Shown in pieces: positions 8,657 through 18,486 of a DNA stretch of 64,000 nucleotides. This DNA is from Elusimicrobiota bacterium (GTDB lineage: Bacteria > Elusimicrobiota > Elusimicrobia > UBA1565 > JACRDR01), in contig JACQBA010000007.1 in assembly GCA_016194745.1 (NCBI GenBank), positions 1 to 64,000 of the forward strand, written 5' to 3'. Both the position numbers and the translations under genes were made by a program. The stretch's first letter is position 1; each line of letters begins with the position of its first letter. The notes under the pieces are model-generated. The model was given only the letters and a program-made list of their open reading frames with translations, did no database searches and was not told where the DNA came from.

Positions 8657-9382
8657 GTGAGCGCGGCCGGGCGCGCGCCGAAGCTACTGGCGACCGTCGC
8701 CCAGATTCGCGACGAGACTCCCTCCGTCAAGGCTTTTCGCCTGAGCCTTCCGGAGGGAGTCCCATTTCCGTTCACCCCCGGCCAGTTCGTGATGGTGAAC
8801 TTCCCATCGGAGCCCGAGAATACCCGCGCCTACTCGCTCGCCTCGAGCCCGCTCGAGGCGGGCTTCGTAGAGATCGCCTTCGCCAAGGCCGGAGCTTTCA
8901 CCGCCCGCATGTTCGACCTCAAGGTGGGCGATACGCTCGGTGTCGAGGGGCCCTACGGTAAGTGGATATACAAGGAGGACCCGCACGCGGTCCTCATTTC
9001 TGGCGGCACGGGGATCACGCCGTTTCGAAGCATCATCCGGTATGCGGCCGACAAGAGGCTTCCTAGAAAGATCACCTTGATTTACTCCGCGCGCTCTGCG
9101 GCCGAGATCATCTTCGCCAAGGATCTCGAGGCCTGGGCATCGTTGCCGAACGTGAACACGGTCGTGACGGTGACGCGCCCTCAGGAGCCCTCTTCCTCCG
9201 GCTGGAAGGGACGTACGGGCCGCATCGGAATCGATCTCATCCGCGAATCCGTGCCCGATTCGAATTCCGCGACCTTTTACCTCTGCGGCCCGAATGCGCT
9301 GGTCAGCGAGCTTTCGGGAGTCTTAGGGACCGCCGGCGTCCCGCGCGAGCGCATCCGCTACGAGAAGTGGGGGGAGTTCTAG
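8657..9382 (+). CDS. FAD/NAD(P)-binding oxidoreductase (ferredoxin reductase-like)
   Basis: RAYSLASSP FAD motif, GGTGITPFRSIIR NAD motif, FYLCGPNALV. Confidence 0.88.
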   Translation: MSAAGRAPKLLATVAQIRDETPSVKAFRLSLPEGVPFPFTPGQFVMVNFPSEPENTRAYSLASSPLEAGFVEIAFAKAGAFTARMFDLKVGDTLGVEGPYGKWIYKEDPHAVLISGGTGITPFRSIIRYAADKRLPRKITLIYSARSAAEIIFAKDLEAWASLPNVNTVVTVTRPQEPSSSGWKGRTGRIGIDLIRESVPDSNSATFYLCGPNALVSELSGVLGTAGVPRERIRYEKWGEF

Positions 9383-9385
9383 CCC

Positions 9386-10405
9386 TTACGGAGCGGCGGT
9401 ATTCAAAGCCGCCGCGGTCTCATCGTGTTCCTGCTTGGTCGCCGCGTCGAATGCGGTCTCGCCGGTCTCGTCCTTGAGGGAAGAGTCGGCGCCGTGCTTT
9501 AAAAGGATTCGGACGGACTCCGTTCGTCCCGCTGCCGCAGCCGCGATCAGCGCGGTCCTGCCGTTTTCGCCTCGAGCGTTCACCTTGGCCCCGCGGTCCA
9601 GAGCGGCGGCGATCGCCTCGGGGTGACCCGCGGCGGCGGCCAGGATGAGGCCGGAGTTCCCGCTCTTGTCGCGAGCGTTGAGGTCGGCGCCCGCGTCGGC
9701 GAGCCATTCCGCGGCGGCGCTGTCGCCGCGGGACATCGATAGAATGAATGCCGTCGCGCCGGTTTCGTCGGACGCGTTGACGTCGGCGCCTTTCGCGATC
9801 AGGTACTGCACGACGAACTCCTTCTTCATAGCGACGGCCGTCATCAGCGCGGTCCGGCCGCTCTTGTCGCGCGCGTTGACGTCGGAGCCGCCCGCGAGCA
9901 TGCGTTCGATATCGGAGGTCTTTCCGCGGCGGGCCGCGAGGATGATCTCGGGAACGCCGGACTCATCGGACTCCGCCGGCTTGGCCGGAGCCTGCGCGGC
10001 AGACGGAGCCGGCTTGGGGGCCGTCTTGTCAGCTTTCTTCACGGCGGCGGCCTTGGGCTCGAGGACCGTCGGGCGAGGCAGGGGCGCTTTCACGATCGGA
10101 GCGGGCTCGGCCCGCTTGGGCGGCTCCGGGAGCTTCGCGGGTTCGGGCGCCGGAACGGCGGCGACGGCATCGCGGAGCTTCTCGCCCGCCTCGACGGGAG
10201 ACGCCGGAGAGGCTTGGGGCGCGGCGGCGGGCTCGGAAATACCGTTGGCGCTGGAATAGCTCAATCGCTGGGCGGCGGCCGCCTTGGGATCGCCGCGGCG
10301 CAAGATCACCTTGACGAAATCATGGCGGTGCAGGAATAGGATCATGCCTGCCTGAATGGCGGCGATGGAAACGAGCGACGCGCTGGCGATCCTGCTGAAG
10401 TTCAT
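9386..10405 (-). CDS. ankyrin-repeat protein with N-terminal TM and Pro/Ala-rich linker
   Basis: Tandem ANK units (GADVNARDKSGRTALMTAV..., GADLNARDKSGNSGLILAAAAGH...). Confidence 0.88.
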   Translation of the reverse strand: MNFSRIASASLVSIAAIQAGMILFLHRHDFVKVILRRGDPKAAAAQRLSYSSANGISEPAAAPQASPASPVEAGEKLRDAVAAVPAPEPAKLPEPPKRAEPAPIVKAPLPRPTVLEPKAAAVKKADKTAPKPAPSAAQAPAKPAESDESGVPEIILAARRGKTSDIERMLAGGSDVNARDKSGRTALMTAVAMKKEFVVQYLIAKGADVNASDETGATAFILSMSRGDSAAAEWLADAGADLNARDKSGNSGLILAAAAGHPEAIAAALDRGAKVNARGENGRTALIAAAAAGRTESVRILLKHGADSSLKDETGETAFDAATKQEHDETAAALNTAAP

Positions 10406-10473
10406 CTATGCCTCCGGTGATGCATTGTAGCGCGAGGAAGCTCCCTCAACCTGGGCCCTTTGGTCCAAGGGTA

Positions 10474-11394
10474 TTAGGCCGCCTTTCGAAAGGCGTCGGG
10501 CGGGCCTTTCCAATCGCCCCAGGCGTCGGGGTGGAGAATGTGCGCCAGAAGCTCGGCTCCATCGACGACGCGCGGGCCAGGGCGACTGAAATAGGCGTTG
10601 GCGTCGGTCGCCCACACTTTGCTCTCCCGCACGGCGCGCAGCGACGTCCACTCGGGCCGGTCGGCGATTTCGCTTAGCGCGGAGAGCGTCCTCTCTACGT
10701 CGTAGCCGCAGGCGGCGATGACGATCGCGTCCGGATCGGCGCGCGCGACCTCGCTCCACGTGATCCTGCGGGACGGCTTGCCCCGTTGCCCCAGGACTTC
10801 CGTCGCGCGCGCGGCGAGGGCCTGTTCCGGGACCCAGTGACCGGCGGCGTAGGGCGGGTCGAGCCATTCCATGCAGTAGACTCTCGGGATATCGCGCCTG
10901 CTCGTCTTGGCCGATCCGAGCTTCATGAAGCGCTCCCGCAAGGAGGCCGCGAGAGTCTCCGCTCTCGGACGGACCCCGAGCAGTTCGCCCAGTCTCACGA
11001 TGTCCTTAAAGATGCCATCGACATCCTTCGGGGTTTGCTCGTGGAGGATCGGCGATAGGCCGAGCGTCTTGAGCGCCTTCTGCAGGTCTGTGCCGGTGAC
11101 CGCGCAAACGTCGCAGAGCTGCTGGGTCAAGACGACGTCGGGCTTGGCGGCGGCGAGCTTGTCCAAGTCCAGCTCGTAGATGCTCTCGCCGCGGCGCATC
11201 GCCTCGCTCACCGCGCGGTCGATCTCGGCGCCGGTCATCCGCTCCGTCGGGAAGCGGTTCTTGACGAGTTGGGGCTTCGCCTTGGCGGCGACGGGATAGT
11301 CGCACTCGTGGCTCACGCCGACGAGCATCTCCTCGCAGCCGAGCGCGTAGACCATCTCCGTCGCGCTCGGGAGGAGGGAGGCGACGCGGGTCAC
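10474..11394 (-). CDS. cobalamin/Fe(III)-type periplasmic-binding protein (BtuF-like)
   Basis: VTRVASLLPSATEMVYALGC, PDVVLTQQLCDVCAV; GTG start overlaps the upstream stop as GTGA. Confidence 0.82.
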   Translation of the reverse strand: MTRVASLLPSATEMVYALGCEEMLVGVSHECDYPVAAKAKPQLVKNRFPTERMTGAEIDRAVSEAMRRGESIYELDLDKLAAAKPDVVLTQQLCDVCAVTGTDLQKALKTLGLSPILHEQTPKDVDGIFKDIVRLGELLGVRPRAETLAASLRERFMKLGSAKTSRRDIPRVYCMEWLDPPYAAGHWVPEQALAARATEVLGQRGKPSRRITWSEVARADPDAIVIAACGYDVERTLSALSEIADRPEWTSLRAVRESKVWATDANAYFSRPGPRVVDGAELLAHILHPDAWGDWKGPPDAFRKAA

Positions 11395-11996
11395 GGCGTG
11401 CGTTCCCGGCTCAAGACCCGCTGCGCGTGCCGCCCGATGTAGCCGAAGCCGATGAAGGCCAGGACGACGGTCGTGATCGCGAACGCCCAGCCGAGCGGAC
11501 TCTTGGTCTGCCTGCCGGAGAAGGCCTCGGTCACGTCTCCCGCGAGGCTGCCGAAGTAGACGTGGAAGAGCACTCCCGGGATCATGAACACGAAGGACGA
11601 GAGGAAGTAAGCACGGAAGGAGACCTGAGAAAGCCCGAAGGAGTAGTTGATCAGATTGAAGGGCAGGAGCGGGCAAAGCCGCGTCAGCGCCACGATCTTC
11701 CAGCCCTCCACGCCGACGGCCCGGTCGATCAAAGCGAGCTTCGGATGGGTCGCCAGTTTCTGTTGGACCCAGCCCCGCAGGAAGTGGCGCCCCAGGAGAA
11801 AGGAGGCCGTCGCTCCCAGCATCGCGCCGCCGAGGACCGCGAAGAAGCCGCGCCAGAGTCCGAAGATGAAGCCGGCGCCCCAGGACAAGAAGGAGGCGGG
11901 CAGAAGCAGGACGCAGCAGGTGCCGTAGAAGAGCGCGAATACGGTCGGCCCGAGCCCGCCCAGGCGGACGGCCCACTCCGCGATGAAGTGCTTCAA
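11391..11996 (-). CDS. TVP38/TMEM64 (DedA-like) membrane protein
   Basis: Multiple TM; LRGWVQQKLATHPKLALIDRAVGVEGWKIVALTRLCPLLPFNLINYSFGL. Confidence 0.85.
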   Translation of the reverse strand: MKHFIAEWAVRLGGLGPTVFALFYGTCCVLLLPASFLSWGAGFIFGLWRGFFAVLGGAMLGATASFLLGRHFLRGWVQQKLATHPKLALIDRAVGVEGWKIVALTRLCPLLPFNLINYSFGLSQVSFRAYFLSSFVFMIPGVLFHVYFGSLAGDVTEAFSGRQTKSPLGWAFAITTVVLAFIGFGYIGRHAQRVLSRERTP

Positions 11997-12000
11997 CGGA

Positions 12001-13713
12001 CTAGGCCCTGGCCGCGGAGAGGCGCTTGGACAGAGGCTTGGCGAGCGCCCGCAGCGCCTTGCCGGGTTCGCCCGTGAACGTCACGAGCGCCGCGCGCCGG
12101 CCGGCCGCGTCGAGCGCTTGGAAATCTCCGACCGCCTGGGCCGCGACGAGATGGGAGAAGCCGTAGCCCGCTCCCGGGATCGGCCTCGACTTGCCGCTTT
12201 CCTGCAGCAATACGAGGAAGATGCCCGAGTTCGCGCCGCCCTTGTGAAGCTGTCCGGTCGAGTGAAGGTAGCGGGGGCCGTAGCCGAACTGGACGGGGAG
12301 CTTGGCCGCCTTGGCGAGCGCGGACTTGAGCTCGTGGAGCTCGTCGAGGCGCTCGAAGGAGGACACGTAGGCGAGGAGCCCGATATAATCGCCGGCCTTG
12401 GCGTCGCGCAGGAGGCCGCGCACCGCGTCCTCGGGCGTGGCGCCCTTGCCGGCGGCACGGGCGGCCCAAGAGAGAGACACGCGCAGACCGTTCGCCTCGG
12501 CGGCCGCTTCGGGAAGGGGTAACTTGCCGCTCTTGGCGAGGGCGTCCAAGACTTCCTTCGTCCGAGTCTTCGCGGACTGGACGTCGGGCTGATCGAAGGG
12601 ATCGATCGCGAGGCACCAGCCGAGCACCGCGGTCACGAGCTCCCAGCGTAGGAACTCCGCGCCCAGGTCGATGCGGCTCGTCGCGCTCACGCGGAACACG
12701 GGATGCCCAGCTTTTTCGAGCTTGGCGGCCGCCGCGTCGTGCGAGTCGTCGACGCCGACCTTGATGTGGACGAACACGCGGTCGTCTCCGTAGTCGGAAG
12801 GCGAGAGCGCGTCCTCGTCGACGACCGGGACGACGCCCTTCGCCTCCTTGCCGGTGCTCTCCGCGATGAGCTGCTCGAGCCACAGCCCCAGGGACGCGAA
12901 CTGAGGAGAGATGAGGAACGTCACCTTGTCGCGCCCTTCCTTGGCGTGCGCGCCTAGGGCGCAGCCGAGGGTGAGAGCGGGGTTCGTCTCCGCCGGCGCC
13001 TGCGGGGAGCAGGACTTTTTCATCGCCATCGCACGCTCGACGAGAGGTGCGAGCTCTATCCCGGCCAAAGCGGCCGGGACGAGGCCGAAGTAGGAGAGAG
13101 CCGAAAAGCGACCTCCGATGTCGGCGGGGTTGGTGAAGATGCGTCGGAACTTCCGTTCTTTGGCGGTGGCTTCAAGAAAGGAGGCGGGATCGGTGATCGC
13201 GACGAAGTGCCGCCCGGCGTCGGCCTTCAGGGCCGCCGACGCGAGCGACCAATAGTGGTCAAAGAAGCGCAGAGGCTCGGTGGTCGTACCGGACTTGCTC
13301 GCGACGACGTAGAGCGTTTTGGCGGGAGGGCAGAGACGGTCCATCTCGGCAACCGCTCCCGGATGCGTGCTGTCCAGGACGTGGAGCTCGGGCCAGCCCT
13401 TGCGAGTTCCGAAGGTGCGGCGGAACACCTCGGGGGCCAGGCTCGAGCCTCCCATGCCAAGCAGGAGGATCTTCTCGATGCCCGATTCGTGGACCTCCCG
13501 GGCGAACGTCTCGATTTCGACGGTCTTCTTGGCCGCCCACTCGGGCATATGCAGCCAGCCCAGGGACTGGAGGATGATTTTGCGGTGGGCCTCGTCGGTT
13601 TTCCAGAGGGTCGAGTCGTGCTCCCAGAGGCGTTGGACGATTCTTTCCTGCTTGGCGCGCTCGATCAGCGGCTGCGCCTTCTCCCAGACGGATCCTTGTG
13701 CCGCGCGGCTCAC
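12001..13713 (-). CDS. pgi: glucose-6-phosphate isomerase
   Basis: LLGMGGSSLAPEVFRRTFG, VVASKSGTTTEPLRFF, FGYGPRYLHSTGQLHKGG. Confidence 0.9.
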   Translation of the reverse strand: MSRAAQGSVWEKAQPLIERAKQERIVQRLWEHDSTLWKTDEAHRKIILQSLGWLHMPEWAAKKTVEIETFAREVHESGIEKILLLGMGGSSLAPEVFRRTFGTRKGWPELHVLDSTHPGAVAEMDRLCPPAKTLYVVASKSGTTTEPLRFFDHYWSLASAALKADAGRHFVAITDPASFLEATAKERKFRRIFTNPADIGGRFSALSYFGLVPAALAGIELAPLVERAMAMKKSCSPQAPAETNPALTLGCALGAHAKEGRDKVTFLISPQFASLGLWLEQLIAESTGKEAKGVVPVVDEDALSPSDYGDDRVFVHIKVGVDDSHDAAAAKLEKAGHPVFRVSATSRIDLGAEFLRWELVTAVLGWCLAIDPFDQPDVQSAKTRTKEVLDALAKSGKLPLPEAAAEANGLRVSLSWAARAAGKGATPEDAVRGLLRDAKAGDYIGLLAYVSSFERLDELHELKSALAKAAKLPVQFGYGPRYLHSTGQLHKGGANSGIFLVLLQESGKSRPIPGAGYGFSHLVAAQAVGDFQALDAAGRRAALVTFTGEPGKALRALAKPLSKRLSAARA

Positions 13714-14825
13714 CGCCGCGCCGCCTCGGGCGTCCGCTCCTGGAGCGACTGGGCCTTGGCCGCGATGTGCGTGAGCAAGGTCTCGTAGGACTTCATGAAC
13801 GCGGCGACGCCGTCGGCCTCTAGCTTGTCGGTGACGGCCGTCAGGTCGACGCCGGCCTTGGCCAGCAGCTCCATCGTGCGCTTCGCCTCGGGGATGTTCT
13901 CCTCGATCGAGTTGCGGAGCTTGCCGTGGTCCCGGAACGCGAGCCAGGTGGCGTCGGGCATCGTGTTGACGGTATCGGGCCCGATGAGCTCCTCGACGTA
14001 GAGCACGTCTCGGTAGGCGGGGTTCTTAGTGCCGGTGCTCGCCCACAGCGGTCGCTGCACGCGCGCGCCCTTCCTCCGGAGCGTCTCGAAGCGGGGGGAG
14101 GTGAAGACCTTCTTGTACGCTTCGTACGCGAGCTTCGCGTTGGCGACGGCGGCCTTGCCCGCGAGGGAGGCGTCCTTGAGCATCGGGTCGATCGCCGTGT
14201 CGATGCGGCTGACGAAGAAGCTCGCGACGGAGCGGATCTCGGAGAGCGGGCGGCCGGTCTTCTCGAAGCGCTCGAGGCCCTCGAGATAGGCATTCATGAC
14301 GTCCTGGTAGCGGGCGATGGAGAAGATGAGCGTGACGTTGACCGGAATGCCCTCGCCGAGGAGTCTGGCGACCGCGGGCACGCCCTGGGGCGTCGCCGGG
14401 ACCTTGATGAAGACGTTCGGCCGATTGAGCATCGCGTACAGCCGCCGCGCCTCATGGATCGTGCCCTCAGTGTCGAAGGCGAGGTCTGGAGCGACCTCGA
14501 GGCTCACGGAGCCGTCCAGGCCTCCGGTCGCGTTGTAGACTTCCCGCAGGATGTCGGCCGCCCGGCGGACGTCGTCGACGGCCAGGGACTCGAAGATGCG
14601 CTTGGGGTCGGTCTGGCCCTTCGAGACGAGAGCGCTCATCTCGGCGTCGTAATCGGCGCTGCCGTCGATCGCCTTCTGGAAGATGGTGGGGTTGGAGGTG
14701 ATGCCCTTGAGACCGTCCTCGCGGGTCATCCGCTCGAGCTCGCCGGAGGCCACGAGCTTGCGGCTCAGGTTGTCGAACCAAGGGCTCACGCCGAAGCGCG
14801 CAAGGTCCTGCAGCGGATTAGACAT
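13710..14825 (-). CDS. tal: transaldolase
   Basis: GITSNPTIFQKAIDGS, VFIKVPATPQGVPAV, PLWASTGTKNPAYRD; ATGA overlap with pgi. Confidence 0.92.
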   Translation of the reverse strand: MSNPLQDLARFGVSPWFDNLSRKLVASGELERMTREDGLKGITSNPTIFQKAIDGSADYDAEMSALVSKGQTDPKRIFESLAVDDVRRAADILREVYNATGGLDGSVSLEVAPDLAFDTEGTIHEARRLYAMLNRPNVFIKVPATPQGVPAVARLLGEGIPVNVTLIFSIARYQDVMNAYLEGLERFEKTGRPLSEIRSVASFFVSRIDTAIDPMLKDASLAGKAAVANAKLAYEAYKKVFTSPRFETLRRKGARVQRPLWASTGTKNPAYRDVLYVEELIGPDTVNTMPDATWLAFRDHGKLRNSIEENIPEAKRTMELLAKAGVDLTAVTDKLEADGVAAFMKSYETLLTHIAAKAQSLQERTPEAARR

Positions 14826-14917
14826 GTCGAATCCTCCGGTCTCCACGAGGGTCTCGGAACCCCTGGGTACGGACTATTTTACCAAATCGGAGCCGTGGGA
14901 AGGGCGCAGAGTTGGCG

Positions 14918-15289
14918 TCAGTTGGGAGTGACGTTGCCTTCTTTGTCGATCCTGAAGGAGATATTCGAGTTGCGGCGCCGGGCGATGACGTTGAAGTTCG
15001 TCTCCGTCGCGTTCACGTCGAAGGTGAAGTGCTTGTTGGTAGTGCTCGGATCGGCGATCCCGAGCGCCTTCCAGTCGTCGGTAAACGTCGCCTTGTAGGC
15101 GTAGAAGCGCCGCTGCGCCTCCCAGATGCCGATGAGGGCGAGCTGGGCGTTGTGGTCTTGTTCCTTCTCCACGCGAATGTTCGCGACGCGGGAAACGGTC
15201 ACCACCAGGATGGCGATGATCAGTACGGTCACGCACATCTCCACCAGCGTGAAGCCGGCGGAGAGCCTGCGGTGAAAGAGTCGCGTCAC
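14918..15289 (-). CDS. type IV pilin / pseudopilin
   Basis: Class III leader: AG|FTLVEMCVTVLIIAILVV; GTG start in GTGA overlap. Confidence 0.85.
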   Translation of the reverse strand: MTRLFHRRLSAGFTLVEMCVTVLIIAILVVTVSRVANIRVEKEQDHNAQLALIGIWEAQRRFYAYKATFTDDWKALGIADPSTTNKHFTFDVNATETNFNVIARRRNSNISFRIDKEGNVTPN

Positions 15290-15651
15290 ATGTGCGAGGC
15301 GAACCGCGTGTAGACTGTGTAGCGGAACTCGACCGGAACCGGCGAGCCGGAGACGATGTACGGGCTCTTCGCCGTGCCGTCCATCGGCGCGAAATGGCTG
15401 AACCCCGTGGTCGGGTCCGTCGTGTACCGGTAGCAGTAGGACCAGTGCTTGTCCGAGCCGCTCGTGTCCGAGTCGCATTGCTGCAGCATGTAGAAGCCCA
15501 CGGCCGTCCGGCTCGCGTTCGTCCACGCGCCGATGTTGGCGGCCGTCTGCTGGCTGTACGGCAGAGACCCGAAGAGGCGCGTCGTGACGAGGGTCGTCGC
15601 GAACGCAGCGATGGCGGCCGAGCTTAGGAGGACTTTCAGTTTGGCGATCAT
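15286..15651 (-). CDS. hypothetical exported protein in pilin operon
   Basis: MIAKLKVLLSSAAIAAFATTLV signal/TM; translationally coupled to the pilin. Confidence 0.65.
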   Translation of the reverse strand: MIAKLKVLLSSAAIAAFATTLVTTRLFGSLPYSQQTAANIGAWTNASRTAVGFYMLQQCDSDTSGSDKHWSYCYRYTTDPTTGFSHFAPMDGTAKSPYIVSGSPVPVEFRYTVYTRFASHM

Positions 15652-15677
15652 GTTTTTTTCCTCTCGTTTTACGCTCG

Positions 15678-16019
15678 TCACATGAAGTGCAGATGGCCGG
15701 GCGCTCCGCAGGTCACGCCTACGAACGACGGCGTCGGCGATCCCAGTAAGTCCCAGTTGGAGCCGGTCCGGTTGATCCGGGCGACGATCGGCGACGAGCC
15801 GTGGGCCGACGGATCGAAGTGGACGTAGCCCGAGGGCGTGCTGATGAGCGCGTCCGATACGTGGCAGTCCTCGTCGAACGCCACGCTCGGGAACTGTTCT
15901 GCCGTGGCCGACTGCGCCACATCAGGCGCGGTCGCCATGGCGCCTCGCAGGCCCAGCGTCAGCGCGACGCCGAGCAGCGAGCCTATCGCGGCCGATATCA
16001 CGAAGTGTCTGTCGTTCAT
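15678..16019 (-). CDS. hypothetical exported protein in pilin operon
   Basis: MNDRHFVISAAIGSLLGVALTLGLRGAMA; ATGA overlap with the upstream gene. Confidence 0.65.
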   Translation of the reverse strand: MNDRHFVISAAIGSLLGVALTLGLRGAMATAPDVAQSATAEQFPSVAFDEDCHVSDALISTPSGYVHFDPSAHGSSPIVARINRTGSNWDLLGSPTPSFVGVTCGAPGHLHFM

Positions 16020-16456
16020 AGTCCTCCTGTAATCGTGGTCGATCCCAGGCCTAGAATCTGGATCGGGTACGCCCTGCTGCCCCCGACCCGCAGCGAGTAC
16101 CTAAGCCCTTGCCCCGTCGGCGAATCGACCGAGGCGACGATGTCCCAGTTGCCTTGGTCCTTGGTCACGACGTACTGAATCTCGTAGGAGCGAGCCCCCA
16201 CGGGAAAGGTGAAGATGCGCGCCATCCATTGCCCCGCGTCGACGCCCACCCGGCCGTTCTTGATGTCGAGCAGGGCCGCGCTGATCCCGGCCTCGCAAAG
16301 ATACTGGGCGATGATCCGGTCCGAGATGGCGGCCAGGTCGTCGGTCCTCGTCTTGAGCATTGAATACAGCCCGACGAGGACCGACGACGCCACGATGATG
16401 ACGCCGAACACGAGAACGAGCGATTGGCCTCGGGCCCACCCAGCCTTTCTCTTCAT
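16016..16456 (-). CDS. PilX-like minor pilin
   Basis: GQSLVLVFGVIIVASSVLVGLYSM (no Glu5), ISDRIIAQYLCEAGI. Confidence 0.65.
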   Translation of the reverse strand: MKRKAGWARGQSLVLVFGVIIVASSVLVGLYSMLKTRTDDLAAISDRIIAQYLCEAGISAALLDIKNGRVGVDAGQWMARIFTFPVGARSYEIQYVVTKDQGNWDIVASVDSPTGQGLRYSLRVGGSRAYPIQILGLGSTTITGGL

Positions 16457-16962
16457 TAGTTGATCGTGGATTGAGGCGTATCCTGATTGCGGGGGAACAC
16501 CGACGAGCTCAGGGCGCTGCCGTCCGTGAGCTGAAGGTTGATCCGCAGCCGGTTGAAGTGCACCACGTCGAACTTGATCGACGACACGCCGTGCATCAGC
16601 GTCTGCGGCTCTCCGCCGTAGGGGCGATAGACGACTTTGTCGCCTTCCAGGTTCACGAGGTCGTTGCCGTTGACCGTCGCGCTGTGGAACGTGAGCGAGT
16701 CTCCGCTCCCGCCGATCACGTAGGACACGTATTGCGTCCCGACCTGCATCTTGGGCGCGCGCAGCATGCGCTGCACGATCGTCTCGATGGTCAGGTTGGC
16801 TTGCATCATGGGCAGCATCTCTTTCTGCAGGTGCGAGCTCGTGTTGTAGACCGCCGCCGTGATCACGTGAGCGGACATCATGATGGCACCCAGAAGCCCG
16901 ATGGAAATGACGAGCTCGATCAGGGTCATACCGCTGTTCTTCCGATTCCTTTTCATTTTCAT
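16456..16962 (-). CDS. PilW/GspJ-like minor pilin
   Basis: KNSG|MTLIELVISIGLLGAIMM class III leader. Confidence 0.85.
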   Translation of the reverse strand: MKMKRNRKNSGMTLIELVISIGLLGAIMMSAHVITAAVYNTSSHLQKEMLPMMQANLTIETIVQRMLRAPKMQVGTQYVSYVIGGSGDSLTFHSATVNGNDLVNLEGDKVVYRPYGGEPQTLMHGVSSIKFDVVHFNRLRINLQLTDGSALSSSVFPRNQDTPQSTIN

Positions 16963-17600
16963 TTTTGCCTCCAGGTGAACTCCGACAGTTCCAAGTGCAA
17001 TTGATCGTTGACTTGAGACATGCTGATGGTGCTGAGATCCCGGCTGTGCCGCGTCCCGTCCTCCTCCCAAGAGATGTTCACATGGTGGCGGTACGCGTTG
17101 TAGAAATTCGGGTCCTGCATGGTCTCGTACAGGATGACGACGCTGTAGGGGCTCTGCTTGGGGACCAGGTTGCGTTCCTTGATGTCCCCGAGGTCGCGGA
17201 ACGGGTGAGGGTTGCCGATGCCGAAGCAAGACCACTCCTTCACTTGGTAGCCCGTCGCTCCGCTCGCTCCCTCCGCCCCGCAGCCGCTGCCGTCGTTGCA
17301 GATCAGACAGTTGGTGGCCGGGGGGTAGTAATAGCGGAACTTGAAGCGATGGCCGAAATTGGCCGAAGCGCCGAATTCGATGATGTCGCGCGCCAGGTTG
17401 AGCGCGACATACTGGTAATGGCTGACCTTGAACATTCGCTTGGTGTTCATCAGCCCCGACGCTATGTATCCCGCTGCCATGGCTAGAAGTATGCTCGCGA
17501 CCAGCACTTCGACGAGCACCTGCCCTCCGTTTTCACGGCATCCACCACCTCTCGTAGGATGGGCATGTTCGGTAACAGGTCGGCAACTAATTGGAAGCAT
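16959..17600 (-). CDS. PilV-like minor pilin (start uncertain)
   Basis: RENGG|QVLVEVLVASILLAMAAGYIASG; ATGA overlap downstream. Confidence 0.7.
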   Translation of the reverse strand: MLPISCRPVTEHAHPTRGGGCRENGGQVLVEVLVASILLAMAAGYIASGLMNTKRMFKVSHYQYVALNLARDIIEFGASANFGHRFKFRYYYPPATNCLICNDGSGCGAEGASGATGYQVKEWSCFGIGNPHPFRDLGDIKERNLVPKQSPYSVVILYETMQDPNFYNAYRHHVNISWEEDGTRHSRDLSTISMSQVNDQLHLELSEFTWRQK

Positions 17601-17706
17601 TAGGCATCTAATGGCTGGTGCGATCTTCGAAAGTATGTGGTCTTACCTACCAAAAGTCAAGACTGCGGCAGCCGTCTGCGCGGCCGCGATTTGGTAACAT
17701 AAACGC

Positions 17707-18111
17707 ATGAGGCTGCAGGAAAAAGGCCGCGAAATTCAGCTCAAAAAGCCCCGCGTGGCGGTGGTCGAGGACGACGCCGGCATCCGGGAGACCCTGCAGA
17801 CGCTGCTGAAAGGCGATTACGAGCTTCTGATGGTGTCCCGTGGAGACGTGGCCGAAGCCGCCATTCGTGGCTTCGATCCGGCGGCGGTAATTTTGGACAT
17901 TCATCTGCCGGGAATGAACGGCTTCGAGGTTTGCGAAAGGATCCGGGCCATCTCCAGTCTTAGGGGTTTGCCGATCATCTTCCTGACAAGCAAGCAGGAC
18001 GCGTGGACGAAGATGACGACCAAGGACGTCGGCGGGGACTATTACCTGCCCAAGCCGTTCGCCAAGGACGAGCTGCTAAAGACGATTCGAGAGGCCGTCT
18101 CGGGCGGCTAG
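17707..18111 (+). CDS. single-domain response regulator (REC)
   Basis: VAVVEDDAGIRETL, VILDIHLPGMNGFEVCE, IIFLTSKQD, YLPKPFAKDEL. Confidence 0.9.
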   Translation: MRLQEKGREIQLKKPRVAVVEDDAGIRETLQTLLKGDYELLMVSRGDVAEAAIRGFDPAAVILDIHLPGMNGFEVCERIRAISSLRGLPIIFLTSKQDAWTKMTTKDVGGDYYLPKPFAKDELLKTIREAVSGG

Positions 18112-18114
18112 GCT

Positions 18115-18486
18115 CTAGGCCGATTCCACCGGGCCGCCCGCCTCGACCCAGCCCCGGAAGCCGCCGTCCATGGACCAAACGTTGGTGTAGCCCATCTTTT
18201 GGAGGTTGTCGGCCGACAGCGCCGATCGAAAGCCGCCGCCGCAGTACAGCACGATCTCCGCGCCTTTGTCCGGGACGGCGGTCTCCACGTCGCGCTCAAG
18301 GATGCCTCGGCCGAGATGCGTCGAGCCTTTGCAGCGGCCCTTCGTCCATTCGTGATCCTCGCGGACATCGATGAAATGGAAGCGCTCGCCGGCGTCGAGC
18401 TTCGTGCGCACCTGCGCGATGGAAAGCTCCTTGACCCGCGTCTTGGCGTCTTCGACGATTTTGAGGAAGGCGGGGGAGTGCTTCAT
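18115..18486 (-). CDS. rhodanese-like domain protein
   Basis: FHFIDVREDHEW, VLYCGGGFRSALSA. Confidence 0.88.
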   Translation of the reverse strand: MKHSPAFLKIVEDAKTRVKELSIAQVRTKLDAGERFHFIDVREDHEWTKGRCKGSTHLGRGILERDVETAVPDKGAEIVLYCGGGFRSALSADNLQKMGYTNVWSMDGGFRGWVEAGGPVESA

